A stretch of 64,000 bases of DNA from Candidatus Accumulibacter iunctus (GCA_002345025.1 DDUX01000154.1:101986-165985); one strand, 5' to 3'. Positions 46,758-55,599 are shown, counted from the stretch's first letter. Notes: generated by a model from the letters alone, not told the origin. Made by a program: numbers and translations.

Positions 46758-48548
46758 TTGAAGCCGTTTCCTCTCGTCTTCGCTTCGCTCGCGTTGCTGG
46801 GCGCCTGCAGTAATGTGGCGAGCACCCGTTCGCCGGCCGCCACCGAGATTCATCAACCGGAAGGCGTCTCCGCGCATAGCCCGCAGCCGGGCTGGCGTGG
46901 CCAGCGTTTTGCCGTCGCGACGGCCAATCCGCTGGCGAGCGAGGCGGGGGCGGCAATGCTCAAGGCCGGCGGCTCGGCGATCGACGCCGCGATTGCCGCG
47001 CAGATGGTCCTTGGCCTCGTCGAACCGCAGTCGAGCGGGATCGGCGGCGGCGCCTTCCTGCTGCATCACGATGGCCGGCAGACGGTAGCCTTCGATGGCC
47101 GCGAGACGGCACCGGCGGCCGCCGGTGAGAACCTCTTCATCAACGCCGATGGCAAGCCGATGAGTTTTCATCGGGCGGTGATCGGTGGCCGTGCGGTCGG
47201 TGTTCCCGGCGTTGTGCGAATGCTCGAGATGGCGCATGCCGAGTACGGCCGACTGCCCTGGGCAAGCCTCTTCGAACCGGCCATCCGCCTCGCCGAGGGC
47301 GGCTTTCCGGTCGGTCCACGGCTGCATGCCCTGCTCAAGGCCGATGCCCATCTGCGCCTGGACGGCGAGGCGGCAGCCTATTTCTACGATCGCGAGGGGC
47401 AGCCAGTGGCGGTCGGCAGCACCCTGCGCAATTCGGAACTCGCCGCGGTCCTGCGACGGATTGCCACGGAGGGATCGCCTGCCCTGCATCAGGGAGAGAT
47501 CGCGCAGGCGATCGTGCATAAGGTCCGTCGGCATCCGGACAACCCCGGCACCCTGAGCCTGAGCGACCTGGCCGGATATCAGCCGCAGCGGCGCCAGCCG
47601 TATTGCAGCGCTTACGCACCGCCGCGGTCGACGGAGCCGCGCCGATACCGTATTTGCGGCTTTCCGCCGCCGAGTTCCGGAGCCATAGCCATCGTCCAGA
47701 TTCTTGGAATCCTCGGCAACACGGCCGCCACCTCGCTGCCCTTTGCCGATCCGCTGTGGATGCATTACTACAGCGAGGCGGCGCGGCTCGCCTTCGCTGA
47801 CCGCGCGCGCTACGTCGCTGACCCTGCCTTCGCTGCCGCACCGGCGGGCAGCTGGTATTCGCTGATCGCCCCGGACTACCTCAGCGCCCGCGCGCGACTG
47901 ATCCAGGCTGGCAGCAGCATGAAGGTGGCCGAGCCGGGTGTCCCGGGGCCGGTGCCAGCGACTCGTTCGTCGATGCCGGACCAGATCGAGCATGGAACGA
48001 CGCATCTCAGCGTCGTCGATGGCGATGGCAACGCTCTGGCGATGACCAGCACGATCGAGGATGCCTTTGGTGCGCGCCAGATGGTGCGCGGCTTCCTGCT
48101 CAACAACCAGCTCAGCGATTTCTCGTTCCTGCCGCGGGATGATCACGGGTTGCCGATTGCCAATCGGGTCGAGCCTGGAAAGCGGCCGCGCTCATCGATG
48201 AGTCCGACGCTCGTCTTCGACGAACTGACCGGCGAGCTGGTGCTGAGCGGTGGTTCACCGGGTGGCGCACTGATCATCCACTACACGGCGAAGCTGCTGC
48301 AGGCAACGCTGGACTGGCAGCTGACGCCGCAGGAGGCAATCGAGTTGCCCAACTTCGGCTCACTCAACGGGCCGACTCTGCTGGAGGAAGGGCGCTTTCC
48401 GCCGGCGTTCGTCGCCGCGCTCAGGTCGCTTGGCCATGAAGTCCGGGAGATCGGCATGAGCAGCGGGCTGCAGGCGATCAGCAAGGGCGTTCGTGGGTAC
48501 AGTGGCGGGGCGGATCCTCGGCGCGAAGGGCGGGTGGTGGGTGAATGA
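46758..48548 (+). CDS. ggt: Gamma-glutamyltransferase, lipoprotein form
   Basis: 596-residue Ntn hydrolase that cleaves gamma-glutamyl bonds such as in glutathione. N-terminal lipoprotein signal with lipobox LLGACS; the autocatalytic cleavage and nucleophile Thr is in HGTTHLSVVD, and GGSPGG forms the oxyanion/substrate loop. Start appears to be TTG at 46758 with GGAGG six bases upstream, which gives a proper signal peptide; no ATG fits. Its stop overlaps the next start (ATGA). Confidence 0.9.
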   Translation: MKPFPLVFASLALLGACSNVASTRSPAATEIHQPEGVSAHSPQPGWRGQRFAVATANPLASEAGAAMLKAGGSAIDAAIAAQMVLGLVEPQSSGIGGGAFLLHHDGRQTVAFDGRETAPAAAGENLFINADGKPMSFHRAVIGGRAVGVPGVVRMLEMAHAEYGRLPWASLFEPAIRLAEGGFPVGPRLHALLKADAHLRLDGEAAAYFYDREGQPVAVGSTLRNSELAAVLRRIATEGSPALHQGEIAQAIVHKVRRHPDNPGTLSLSDLAGYQPQRRQPYCSAYAPPRSTEPRRYRICGFPPPSSGAIAIVQILGILGNTAATSLPFADPLWMHYYSEAARLAFADRARYVADPAFAAAPAGSWYSLIAPDYLSARARLIQAGSSMKVAEPGVPGPVPATRSSMPDQIEHGTTHLSVVDGDGNALAMTSTIEDAFGARQMVRGFLLNNQLSDFSFLPRDDHGLPIANRVEPGKRPRSSMSPTLVFDELTGELVLSGGSPGGALIIHYTAKLLQATLDWQLTPQEAIELPNFGSLNGPTLLEEGRFPPAFVAALRSLGHEVREIGMSSGLQAISKGVRGYSGGADPRREGRVVGE

Positions 48549-49849
48549 CGCGACGCTCTGGACGGCATGCAGTCGCCGGTATTGATCCCTCGCGGCTCTT
48601 GCCGGCGGTGCCGGGCTCGCCGGCAACGGGCCTTCTGCAGGCACTCATCGTCGCCATCGCCGGCTGCGCCAGCGACGGCAGCTACGAGTCGCGGCCGTCG
48701 CCGCCGCTACCCGCTGAGTCGCCAAGGGTTTCGCCACCGGCACGGCAGGCGCAACGTCCTGCAGCACCAGCCACCGCCGGCGGGGTGGTGTCGCCGCCGG
48801 CGCCTCAGTCGCTGACTCCGGTCAGCGGCGAGCGCGATGCGCGGGCCCTGGTCAGCCGCCTGCTGCCTGCGAACGTGGCCGATCGCAGCGGCTGGGCAGC
48901 GGACATCACGACGGCCTTCATCGCGCTGCGAATCGCACTGTTGCCGGAAAAGCTTTGCGCAGCGATCGCTGTCATCGGACAGGAATCCGGTTTCCAGTCG
49001 GACCCACCGGTTCCCGGACTGGCAAGGATCGTCTGGCAACAGGTGGAGCAGCGGCGAGAGAAGTATGCTATCCCGAAGGTCGTGCTCGACCTTGCCCTGC
49101 TCAAGCCATCGCCGGACGGGCGCAGCTACAAGGCACGCATCGACGCACTGCGTACCGAGGCGCAGATGAACGCACTCTACGAGGAGATGATCTCGGAACT
49201 GCCGGGCGGCCGGACGCTGTTTGCCGGCTTCAACCCCGTCCGCACCGGCGGTCCGATGCAGGTCAGCGTCGAGTTCGCGGAGGAGCAGGTCCGCGACAGG
49301 CCCTATCCTTACCCACGCCGCGATGGCGTGCGCAATGAGGTGTTCACCCGCCGCGGCGGCCTCTATTTTGGCATCGCGTCGTTGCTCGATTATCCGGCCA
49401 GCTACAGCCAGATGATCTATCGCTTTGCCGATTTCAACGCCGGCCGCTACAGCAGCCGCAACGCCGCCTTCCAGGACGCACTCGGTCGGGTTTCCGGTGA
49501 GAAGCTGTCGCTCGATGGCGATCTGCGGCGTTATCGTGACGGTATGCCGGTGGCCGCAGCCAGCGAAAGCCAACGTGCCATGCTGTCCCTGGGCGCGCGT
49601 CTGAACCTCGGCGAGGCGGAGATCCTGCGTGATCTCAAGCTCGAGAAGAGCTTCGCTTTCGAACAGACGCCGCTCTACCTGCGGCTGCACGCGCTTGCCG
49701 ATGCGACGACCGGCACCCGGCGTCCGCGCGAGATGATGCCGCAGATCGCACTGAAGAGCCCGAAGATCACCCGCCCATTGACTACCGAGTGGTTTGCCCG
49801 GCGCGTTGATGGTCGCTATCGCGACTGTCTCGCCAGGGGCGAGTCGTGA
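48545..49849 (+). CDS. DUF1615 family lipoprotein
   Basis: 434-residue protein of unknown function. Hydrophobic N-terminal segment ending in VAIAGCAS, a plausible lipobox after a long n-region, then a Pro/Ala-rich linker and the DUF1615 domain (AAIAVIGQESGFQSDPPVPG; GPMQVSVEFAE; RRGGLYFGIASLLDYP). The E-S-x-F/GPMQVS pattern recalls lysozyme-like transglycosylases, a resemblance and not an assignment. ATGA overlap with the gamma-glutamyltransferase gene means the two are translated together. Confidence 0.82.
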   Translation: MTRRSGRHAVAGIDPSRLLPAVPGSPATGLLQALIVAIAGCASDGSYESRPSPPLPAESPRVSPPARQAQRPAAPATAGGVVSPPAPQSLTPVSGERDARALVSRLLPANVADRSGWAADITTAFIALRIALLPEKLCAAIAVIGQESGFQSDPPVPGLARIVWQQVEQRREKYAIPKVVLDLALLKPSPDGRSYKARIDALRTEAQMNALYEEMISELPGGRTLFAGFNPVRTGGPMQVSVEFAEEQVRDRPYPYPRRDGVRNEVFTRRGGLYFGIASLLDYPASYSQMIYRFADFNAGRYSSRNAAFQDALGRVSGEKLSLDGDLRRYRDGMPVAAASESQRAMLSLGARLNLGEAEILRDLKLEKSFAFEQTPLYLRLHALADATTGTRRPREMMPQIALKSPKITRPLTTEWFARRVDGRYRDCLARGES

Positions 49850-49939
49850 GTCCGCGATGTCGCGGCGGCGCTTTCCCGGAGGTTCGCCATCCAAGTGCGG
49901 CGCGACGCGCAGGTCCCTGCCGACACCGTAGCCATCCGG

Positions 49940-51148
49940 TCACACGACGTTGCAGTTCTCCCGCAGGAAGTCGAGGGCATCGGTGAGGGTCGTGTCGGCG
50001 GCGTCGAGCAGAACCGTATGCGCTTCAGGGAAGAACTCCTTCCATAGCGTCTCGAGGTCGTCCTGCATGCTGTAGGGCGCCAGCGCGTGAATGAAGCCGA
50101 GTACCGGCAGTCGCTTGAAGCCATCACGGCGCGCCTTGACGATCAGCGCGCGCGCTGCCGCCCTGCCGAGAACCGGTTTTGCCGGGATGTCGGCGGCCAG
50201 GCAGACGAAGACCGTCAGCAGAGAACTGTCGTCGGTCTTGCCGGCGGTGATCCGTTGCCAGTCCGCGCACGCTGCCGCCTCGAACAGTCCGGCGTCCTCG
50301 GGTCCGAAATCGCGTAGGTAGTAGAGCGGCTCGAGTTCCTGCAGCAGTTGCGGCAGTGGGCGCGAACGGTCGGCAATTCGCGGCAGGTCCTCGGTCTCGA
50401 TTCTTCGCAGTTCCCGCTGCGCGACCGGCAGATAGCTTTCCGGCAACTCCCGCAGAAGGTCTGCGAGCAGCCTGCGTCCCTTGCCCGGAACACCCTTCTC
50501 CCGGATCGCATCGAGGATCTGCAGCAGACCACTGGCGGTGGGTATCGCCAGCGGTTCCTTGCCGTGCAGATGCACGAGCAGGGCGCTGCGAACGACGCTG
50601 TCGACAGCGACGGTCGACAGGTCTGCAGCGGGCAACGCGAGGCGCTTGGCAAACCACAGTGTCGCCGAGATCGACAACTGATGGTCCTGCCGCTGCGCCA
50701 GCTCCTGGCGGTAGTCGCGCAGGCTGCGCAGCGACCACTCGGCGAGAAACTCCTTCTGCGGCGGCTTGGCGAGGATTCCGTAGGAGGCGTCCTCAGGCAT
50801 CGCCCAGAGCTTCTTCAGCATCTCGGAGCCACCACGTGAATGCGAGAGAAAGCTGTTGTCGCGCAGCGAGCGGGCTGCCTGGTCGAGGTCGCCGCTGCTG
50901 CTCTCCTCAAGGAACAGGCTCACCAGGCTGATGATGCGCGTTCGCGCCTCTTCGATGTTCGGACGCAGATACTGTGTTCCGAAGAAGTCCGCGATCTGCA
51001 GCAGACCCTTTGCTCCGTCGTTCACGATGCTGGTCAGCCTGTCCCGATCGATGACACCGCTCTGTACTCCGTGCACCAGTGCCCTCTCGAAGAACGGGCG
51101 CTGGTCGAAAAGGGTGATCTGCTGGCGGTCCACCACCGGTTCCGACAT
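49940..51148 (-). CDS. Unrecognised protein, last gene of J-domain operon
   Basis: 402-residue soluble protein, mostly helical, with no motif I recognise. The N-terminal part (DRQQITLFDQRPFFERALVH) and regular Leu-rich helices suggest an alpha-solenoid-like fold; it ends in NCNVV. Start at ATG 51148 by position, 44 bp after the preceding gene; the frame is open to 51367 but would overlap that gene. Together with the three genes before it, it forms the tail of the ahcY-metF transcription unit. Confidence 0.75.
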   Translation of the reverse strand: MSEPVVDRQQITLFDQRPFFERALVHGVQSGVIDRDRLTSIVNDGAKGLLQIADFFGTQYLRPNIEEARTRIISLVSLFLEESSSGDLDQAARSLRDNSFLSHSRGGSEMLKKLWAMPEDASYGILAKPPQKEFLAEWSLRSLRDYRQELAQRQDHQLSISATLWFAKRLALPAADLSTVAVDSVVRSALLVHLHGKEPLAIPTASGLLQILDAIREKGVPGKGRRLLADLLRELPESYLPVAQRELRRIETEDLPRIADRSRPLPQLLQELEPLYYLRDFGPEDAGLFEAAACADWQRITAGKTDDSSLLTVFVCLAADIPAKPVLGRAAARALIVKARRDGFKRLPVLGFIHALAPYSMQDDLETLWKEFFPEAHTVLLDAADTTLTDALDFLRENCNVV

Positions 51149-51192
51149 CGCCTGACCGTCGCCTTTCCCGGGACCCGTCTGCGGATCCGCGA

Positions 51193-51918
51193 TCAGAGTG
51201 CCGACTCTTCGTCGGCAGCGCCGAAGGACGGCGGCGACTGCGGCGCCGGAGTGTCGGCGGCTGCCTGCTGGTGTTCCTCGGCACGGGCTCGCGCGCGCAG
51301 GATCAGCAGCACTTCGCGGAAGATCTCCGGCTGCTGGTAGCGGAGCGTCCACGCCAGTTCCATCCACTCGTGGTCGTTGACCTCGCTGTGGCTGAGGAAC
51401 GGGCGATTGCTCGTCTCGTCCGACAGTGCGTCGAGGCGCTCTTCGTCATCGAGATCGTCGAACGAATCGTCGCCATCGGAAAAATAGTCGAAGACTCCGG
51501 TTCGGAAGAAATGCTCCAGGCTTTCCGCCCGTTCGTGCAGGTAGTCGGCAAGCACTTCGCTGCCACCTTCCTGATCGCCGATGGCGGCGAGGAATTCGCC
51601 GGGGTCACCGTCCGCGCGAAAGATGACCGAGTTGATCATGCCGTGCAGGCGCTCATGGCTGATGTCCCCGTAGCGTCTTTCGAGAACGATCGCGCGGGCA
51701 AACTGCTCGGGGGACACCAGCAGGTTCACCACCGATTCGCGTGAAGAGTCGAAATCGCGCAGCACTGCCAGCAAGTCCTTGGCGGGGAAATCGTCCAGCG
51801 CCAGCGCGAGTGCCTGGTCGCCTTCCGTTTCGACCAGCGAGACGAGTGCCGCCTCGGCGCCGACGATGTCGCCAACGCGGACCAGCTTCTCCGCTCTTGC
51901 CAGTACCGGGTGACTCAT
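51193..51918 (-). CDS. Unrecognised acidic protein of J-domain operon
   Basis: 241-residue soluble protein without recognised domains. A strongly acidic centre (DYFSDGDDSFDDLDDEE, about residues 144-160) and a low-complexity Ala/Pro/Glu tail. The N-terminal helix pair (ARAEKLVRVGDIVGAEAALVSL) resembles a TPR-like hairpin only loosely. Its ATG overlaps the stop of the preceding gene (TGATG), with GGGAG upstream. Confidence 0.78.
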   Translation of the reverse strand: MSHPVLARAEKLVRVGDIVGAEAALVSLVETEGDQALALALDDFPAKDLLAVLRDFDSSRESVVNLLVSPEQFARAIVLERRYGDISHERLHGMINSVIFRADGDPGEFLAAIGDQEGGSEVLADYLHERAESLEHFFRTGVFDYFSDGDDSFDDLDDEERLDALSDETSNRPFLSHSEVNDHEWMELAWTLRYQQPEIFREVLLILRARARAEEHQQAAADTPAPQSPPSFGAADEESAL

Positions 51919-52469
51919 CAGTGGTCTCCCGAGAAGCGATCCTTGCGGTCGAAACCCTGCTCCGACAACCAGTCGGCGCCGGCTTCTTCCAGGTCCATGT
52001 CAACATCCGCGTCGTCTTCGTCGTCGCTGTCACGGTCGCCGGACGGCTGCTGCGGCATGCCGGTCGCGTCTGCGTCGGCACTCGTCGCTGCGCGCAGGAA
52101 CTCGAGGCAGGCGGTGACGACGAGAAAGCGCGCACCATGGGCATCCTTGAGAACGACGCGTGCCAAGTCGGCGGCCCAGGGTTCGAGCGATAGCGACGAC
52201 AGCAGGGTTCGCCATTCCGGTAGATCCTCGGGTTCCTGTGCGGCGACGTCGCGCATCACCGCTGGGTTGGCGAAACTGAAGCCGCCATGAAAGGCGACAG
52301 CGACCATTTCCGGATTGCACTCGAGCATTGGCAGCAGTTGCCCAACTTGGCTACGCTTTGTCTGTAGCCGTTTTGCCAGGATATCGTGCCCGGCCGAATC
52401 GGTCATCAGGTCATCAAGTTCGGCGTCGTAGGCCGATTGCAGTTCCTCGAAATATGCCGAAACTTTCAC
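51918..52469 (-). CDS. Unrecognised acidic protein following the J-domain gene
   Basis: 183-residue soluble protein. Residues 1-130 look like a compact helical domain (YFEELQSAYDAELDDLM; FLVVTACLEFLRAA); residues about 138-165 are a highly acidic low-complexity stretch, followed by WLSEQGFDRKDRF. No family recognised. The start overlaps the J-domain gene stop (ATGA), so the two are translationally coupled and probably work together. Confidence 0.8.
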   Translation of the reverse strand: MKVSAYFEELQSAYDAELDDLMTDSAGHDILAKRLQTKRSQVGQLLPMLECNPEMVAVAFHGGFSFANPAVMRDVAAQEPEDLPEWRTLLSSLSLEPWAADLARVVLKDAHGARFLVVTACLEFLRAATSADADATGMPQQPSGDRDSDDEDDADVDMDLEEAGADWLSEQGFDRKDRFSGDH

Positions 52470-52744
52470 TGCAGGACTCCTTCGATGTAGTGCTGCCAGA
52501 TCTCGCGCGCCGTTTCCAGTGGTTTGTCGAGCAGATTGCGGCGTCGGTTCTCGTCATAAGCGAACCGCTGACCCGGATCGGCGAGGGCATCGTAGGCTTC
52601 CTGAACCTCGCGAAATCTCTCGCTGGCTTCGGGCGCCTGGTTCCGATCCGGGTGGAACTGCCGCGCCTTGCGCCGATAGGCTGTGCGGATCGCTTCGCTC
52701 GCTGCGTCGCTGGCGATTCCCAGGATGGCGTAGTAGTCCTTCAT
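52466..52744 (-). CDS. Small J-domain (DnaJ-like) protein
   Basis: 92-residue protein that is almost only a J-domain: DYYAILGIASDAA, the HPD tripeptide at residues 31-33 (FHPDRN), and YDALADPGQRFAYD. It should stimulate an Hsp70 (DnaK-type) ATPase; with no zinc-finger or substrate domain, targeting must come from elsewhere, plausibly from the coupled downstream proteins. GGAGGGGG lies just before the ATG at 52744, 17 bp after metF, so it is probably on the metF transcript. Confidence 0.9.
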   Translation of the reverse strand: MKDYYAILGIASDAASEAIRTAYRRKARQFHPDRNQAPEASERFREVQEAYDALADPGQRFAYDENRRRNLLDKPLETAREIWQHYIEGVLQ

Positions 52745-52761
52745 TCCCCCTCCGCGCCGAC

Positions 52762-53616
52762 TCACGCCTCCACTGGCGAGGTCAGTCCGAGGCGTTGCCA
52801 GAGCGTCCTGGTAAGGCCGACCTGGTTGAGCGTGTAGAAGTGCAGGCCCGGTGCGCCGGCGGCAAGCAGTCTCTCACACAACTGTGTCACCACGTCGAGA
52901 CCGAAGGCTTGAATCGACGCCCTGTCGTCGCCATAGCTCTCGAGGCGCTTGCGGATCCAGCGCGGGATCTCGGCGCCGCAGTTGTCGGAAAAGCGCGCCA
53001 GGCTACTGAAGCTGGAGATGGGCATGATGCCGGGAACGATCGGCACGTTGATGCCGACTGCCTGGCACTCGTCGATGAAGTGCGCGTAGGCATCGAAGTT
53101 GTAGAAGTATTGCGTGATCGCCGAGTCGGCGCCGGCATCGATCTTGCGCTGGAATGCCAGCAGGTCGTCGAGCGGAGTCCTGGCCTGCGGGTGGTACTCC
53201 GGGTAGGCGGCAACCTCGATGTGGAACCAGGATCCGGTCTCGGAGCGGATGAACTGGACGAGCTCGTTGGCGTAGCGAAAGCTTCCCGGCCTTGCCATGC
53301 CCGAGGGCAGGTCGCCGCGCAGCGCCACGAGGTGGCGGATGCCGTGCGTACGATACTGCGCCAGGATGCTGCGGATGCTGGCGCGGGTCGAGCCGATGCA
53401 CGACAGGTGCGGTGCCGCCTGGTGGCCTTCCTGCTGAATCTCGAGGACGGTTTCGAGGGTGCGGTCGCGTGTCGAACCACCGGCACCAAAGGTGACGGAG
53501 AAAAACCGTGGATGCAGAAGGGCCATCTCGGCCCGTGCTGCACGCAGCTTGTCGGCACCCTCCGGGGTCTGCGGCGGAAACAGTTCAAGGCTGAAGGTAG
53601 GGGCGGTCGTGGTCAT
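52762..53616 (-). CDS. metF: 5,10-methylenetetrahydrofolate reductase MetF
   Basis: 284-residue FAD enzyme making 5-methyl-THF for methionine synthesis. Family motifs: SLELFPPQTPEG, FSVTFGAGGSTRDRT, HLVALRGDLP, and ITQYFYNFDAYAHF. It completes the methyl cycle with AhcY upstream in the same operon. Its start overlaps the small membrane-protein gene by 32 bp. Confidence 0.95.
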   Translation of the reverse strand: MTTTAPTFSLELFPPQTPEGADKLRAARAEMALLHPRFFSVTFGAGGSTRDRTLETVLEIQQEGHQAAPHLSCIGSTRASIRSILAQYRTHGIRHLVALRGDLPSGMARPGSFRYANELVQFIRSETGSWFHIEVAAYPEYHPQARTPLDDLLAFQRKIDAGADSAITQYFYNFDAYAHFIDECQAVGINVPIVPGIMPISSFSSLARFSDNCGAEIPRWIRKRLESYGDDRASIQAFGLDVVTQLCERLLAAGAPGLHFYTLNQVGLTRTLWQRLGLTSPVEA

Positions 53617-53977
53617 CAGCAGGCCATTTGGTGCCCTTTTCGGTGGGCAGGAGGGAGGAAAGGACTGACGAGAAGATGCTGTAGAGGATGGCGCCGAAAA
53701 AAGCCGGCCAGAAGCCGCCGACGACGAAACCTTCGAACATCGACCCGGCGAGCCAGAACATCAGGGCGTTGAGGACGAAGAGGAAGAGTCCAAGCGTCAG
53801 CAGCGTGGCCGGCAGCGTCAGAAGGATCAACAGGGGCCGCAGCAAGGTGTTCACCAGTCCGAGCACGATTGCTGCGAGCAGCGCCGAGCCGAACGATGCC
53901 ACCTGTATCGATGGCATCAGGTAGGCGACCGCAAGCAGCGCACAGGCGTTGAGCACCCAGATCAGGATCAATCGCAT
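53585..53977 (-). CDS. Phage-holin-superfamily-IV (YvlD-like) small membrane protein
   Basis: 130-residue protein with four hydrophobic segments (ILIWVLNACALLAVAYLM; LLAAIVLGLVNTLL; a third of similar kind; FGAILYSIFSSVLSSLL). The family is annotated as 'mycobacterial 4 TMS phage holin', but in betaproteobacteria it is a regular chromosomal gene between ahcY and metF and no phage is implied. Role unknown. Start at ATG 53977, 25 bp after ahcY; the 3' end overlaps metF. Confidence 0.85.
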   Translation of the reverse strand: MRLILIWVLNACALLAVAYLMPSIQVASFGSALLAAIVLGLVNTLLRPLLILLTLPATLLTLGLFLFVLNALMFWLAGSMFEGFVVGGFWPAFFGAILYSIFSSVLSSLLPTEKGTKWPADDHDRPYLQP

Positions 53978-54002
53978 GCCGGTCCCCGGTTGTCGTGCCG
54001 TA

Positions 54003-55415
54003 TCAGTAGCGGTAGTGGTCCGACTTGTAAGGACCTTCCTTGGCGACCCCGATGTAGCGTGCCTGCGCGTCAGTGAGCTCGCTGAGTTGCGCATTGAGTT
54101 TCCTGAGCTGCAGGCGGGCGACCTTTTCGTCGAGGTGCTTGGGCAGCGTGTAGACGCCTATCGGGTACTCGGTATTGCGCGTGAACAGCTCGATCTGGGC
54201 GATCGTCTGGTTGGCGAACGACGAACTCATGACATAGGAAGGATGGCCGGTACCACAGCCGAGGTTGACCAGGCGACCCTTCGCCAGCAGGATGATGCGC
54301 TTGCCGTCGGGAAAGATCACGTGGTCCACCTGCGGTTTGATTTCTTCCCAGGTGTAGCCCTCGATCGAGGCAACGTCGATTTCGTTGTCGAAGTGCCCGA
54401 TGTTGCAAACGATCGCCTGGTCCTTCATCTTCTGCATGTGATCATGCGTGATCACATGATAGTTGCCGGTGCAGGTGACGAAAATGTCCGCCTTGTCGGC
54501 AGCGTAGTCCATTGTCACCACCCGGTAGCCTTCCATGGCCGCCTGCAGGGCGCAGATCGGGTCGATCTCCGTCACCCACACCTGCGCCGAGAGGGCACGC
54601 ATGGCCTGCGCCGATCCCTTGCCGACATCGCCGTAGCCGGCAATCAAGGCAACCTTGCCGGCGATCATGACGTCGGTGGCGCGCTTGACACCGTCGACCA
54701 GCGACTCGCGGCAGCCGTATAGGTTGTCAAACTTCGACTTCGTGACCGAGTCGTTGACGTTGATCGCCGGAAAACGCAGTTCGCCCTTGGCGTGCATCTG
54801 GTAGAGGCGGTGAACGCCGGTCGTCGTCTCTTCGGTGACGCCCTTGACCGCTGCCAGGCGACGCGAGTACCAGCCTGGGTCGCTTGCCAGCTTGGCACGG
54901 ATCGCCGCAAAGAGGATGTTTTCCTCCTCCGAGGTCGGCTTCGCCAAAACGGCGGCATCCTCTTCGGCACGGGCGCCGAGGTGGAGCAGCAAGGTGGCGT
55001 CGCCTCCGTCGTCGAGGATCATGTTGCTGTAGCCGTCGTCGGGCCATTCGAATATGCGGTGCGTGTAGTCCCAGTAGTCCTCGAGGGACTCTCCCTTGAC
55101 GGCGAAGACAGCGACTCCGGCAGCGGCGATCGCTGCTGCAGCGTGATCCTGGGTCGAGAAGATGTTGCATGATGCCCAGCGTACCTCGGCACCGAGAGCG
55201 GTCAGCGTTTCGATCAACACCGCCGTCTGGATGGTCATGTGCAGCGAGCCGGTGATGCGCGCACCCCTGAGTGGCTGCTGCGCTGCGAACTCCTCGCGAA
55301 TCGCCATCAGGCCCGGCATTTCGGTCTCGGCGATGCGGATTTCCTTGCGGCCCCAGCCGGCGAGGCCGAGGTCGGCAATCACGTAGTCCTGATAGTGAGT
55401 AACAGTATCCGACAC
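54003..55415 (-). CDS. ahcY: Adenosylhomocysteinase
   Basis: 470-residue NAD-containing enzyme hydrolysing S-adenosylhomocysteine to adenosine and homocysteine, removing an inhibitor of methyltransferases. Motifs: GSLHMTIQTAVLIETL, NVNDSVTKSKFDN, GYGDVGKGSAQ (NAD site), and the C-terminal KSDHYRY. Start is GTG at 55415, with AAGGAG seven bases upstream, giving SDTVTHYQDYVIAD, the normal N-terminus. Controlled by the SAH riboswitch just upstream; first gene of a long operon. Confidence 0.96.
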   Translation of the reverse strand: MSDTVTHYQDYVIADLGLAGWGRKEIRIAETEMPGLMAIREEFAAQQPLRGARITGSLHMTIQTAVLIETLTALGAEVRWASCNIFSTQDHAAAAIAAAGVAVFAVKGESLEDYWDYTHRIFEWPDDGYSNMILDDGGDATLLLHLGARAEEDAAVLAKPTSEEENILFAAIRAKLASDPGWYSRRLAAVKGVTEETTTGVHRLYQMHAKGELRFPAINVNDSVTKSKFDNLYGCRESLVDGVKRATDVMIAGKVALIAGYGDVGKGSAQAMRALSAQVWVTEIDPICALQAAMEGYRVVTMDYAADKADIFVTCTGNYHVITHDHMQKMKDQAIVCNIGHFDNEIDVASIEGYTWEEIKPQVDHVIFPDGKRIILLAKGRLVNLGCGTGHPSYVMSSSFANQTIAQIELFTRNTEYPIGVYTLPKHLDEKVARLQLRKLNAQLSELTDAQARYIGVAKEGPYKSDHYRY

Positions 55416-55471
55416 AGTAAGGCTCCTTGATAACTGTGACCGGGAGAAGGTAGCCGCGGTGCAGAATGACT

Positions 55472-55522
55472 GCAGGGAGTTCCCTGCGCCCACCCCGTGC
55501 TGCCAACCCCGGTGCGGGTTGG
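55472..55522 (-). promoter_or_regulatory. Hairpins between SAH riboswitch and ahcY (candidate expression platform)
   Basis: Two stems read toward ahcY: CCAACCC/GGGTTGG (55503-55522) and GCAGGGA/TCCCTGC (55472-55487). Neither has a U-tract. They may form the expression platform that couples SAH binding to gene expression. Confidence 0.4.
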
Positions 55523-55524
55523 TG

Positions 55525-55592
55525 GGATGAGCGCCGTTTGATGGATCCGAGCCTGAAACTGTGGGACAACAGCCTTGCAGCGCTCCTCGGAC
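55525..55592 (-). promoter_or_regulatory. S-adenosylhomocysteine (SAH) riboswitch
   Basis: On the minus strand the leader of ahcY carries, in order, CCGAGGAGCGCTGCAA, a variable stem, CAGGCTCGG, and AAACGGCGCTCATCC. This is the conserved core of the SAH riboswitch: CCGAG pairs with CTCGG, and GAGCGC with GCGCTC to close the pseudoknot. SAH binding in this class turns expression on, so the operon should rise when SAH accumulates. The aptamer begins seven bases after a TATAAT, so transcription probably starts at its first base. Confidence 0.93.
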
Positions 55593-55599
55593 TGGGAAG

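Noticed and set aside
53585..53977. 'Phage holin' as sign of a prophage
   Set aside because: No other phage gene; the gene is a normal member of the ahcY-metF operon in betaproteobacteria.
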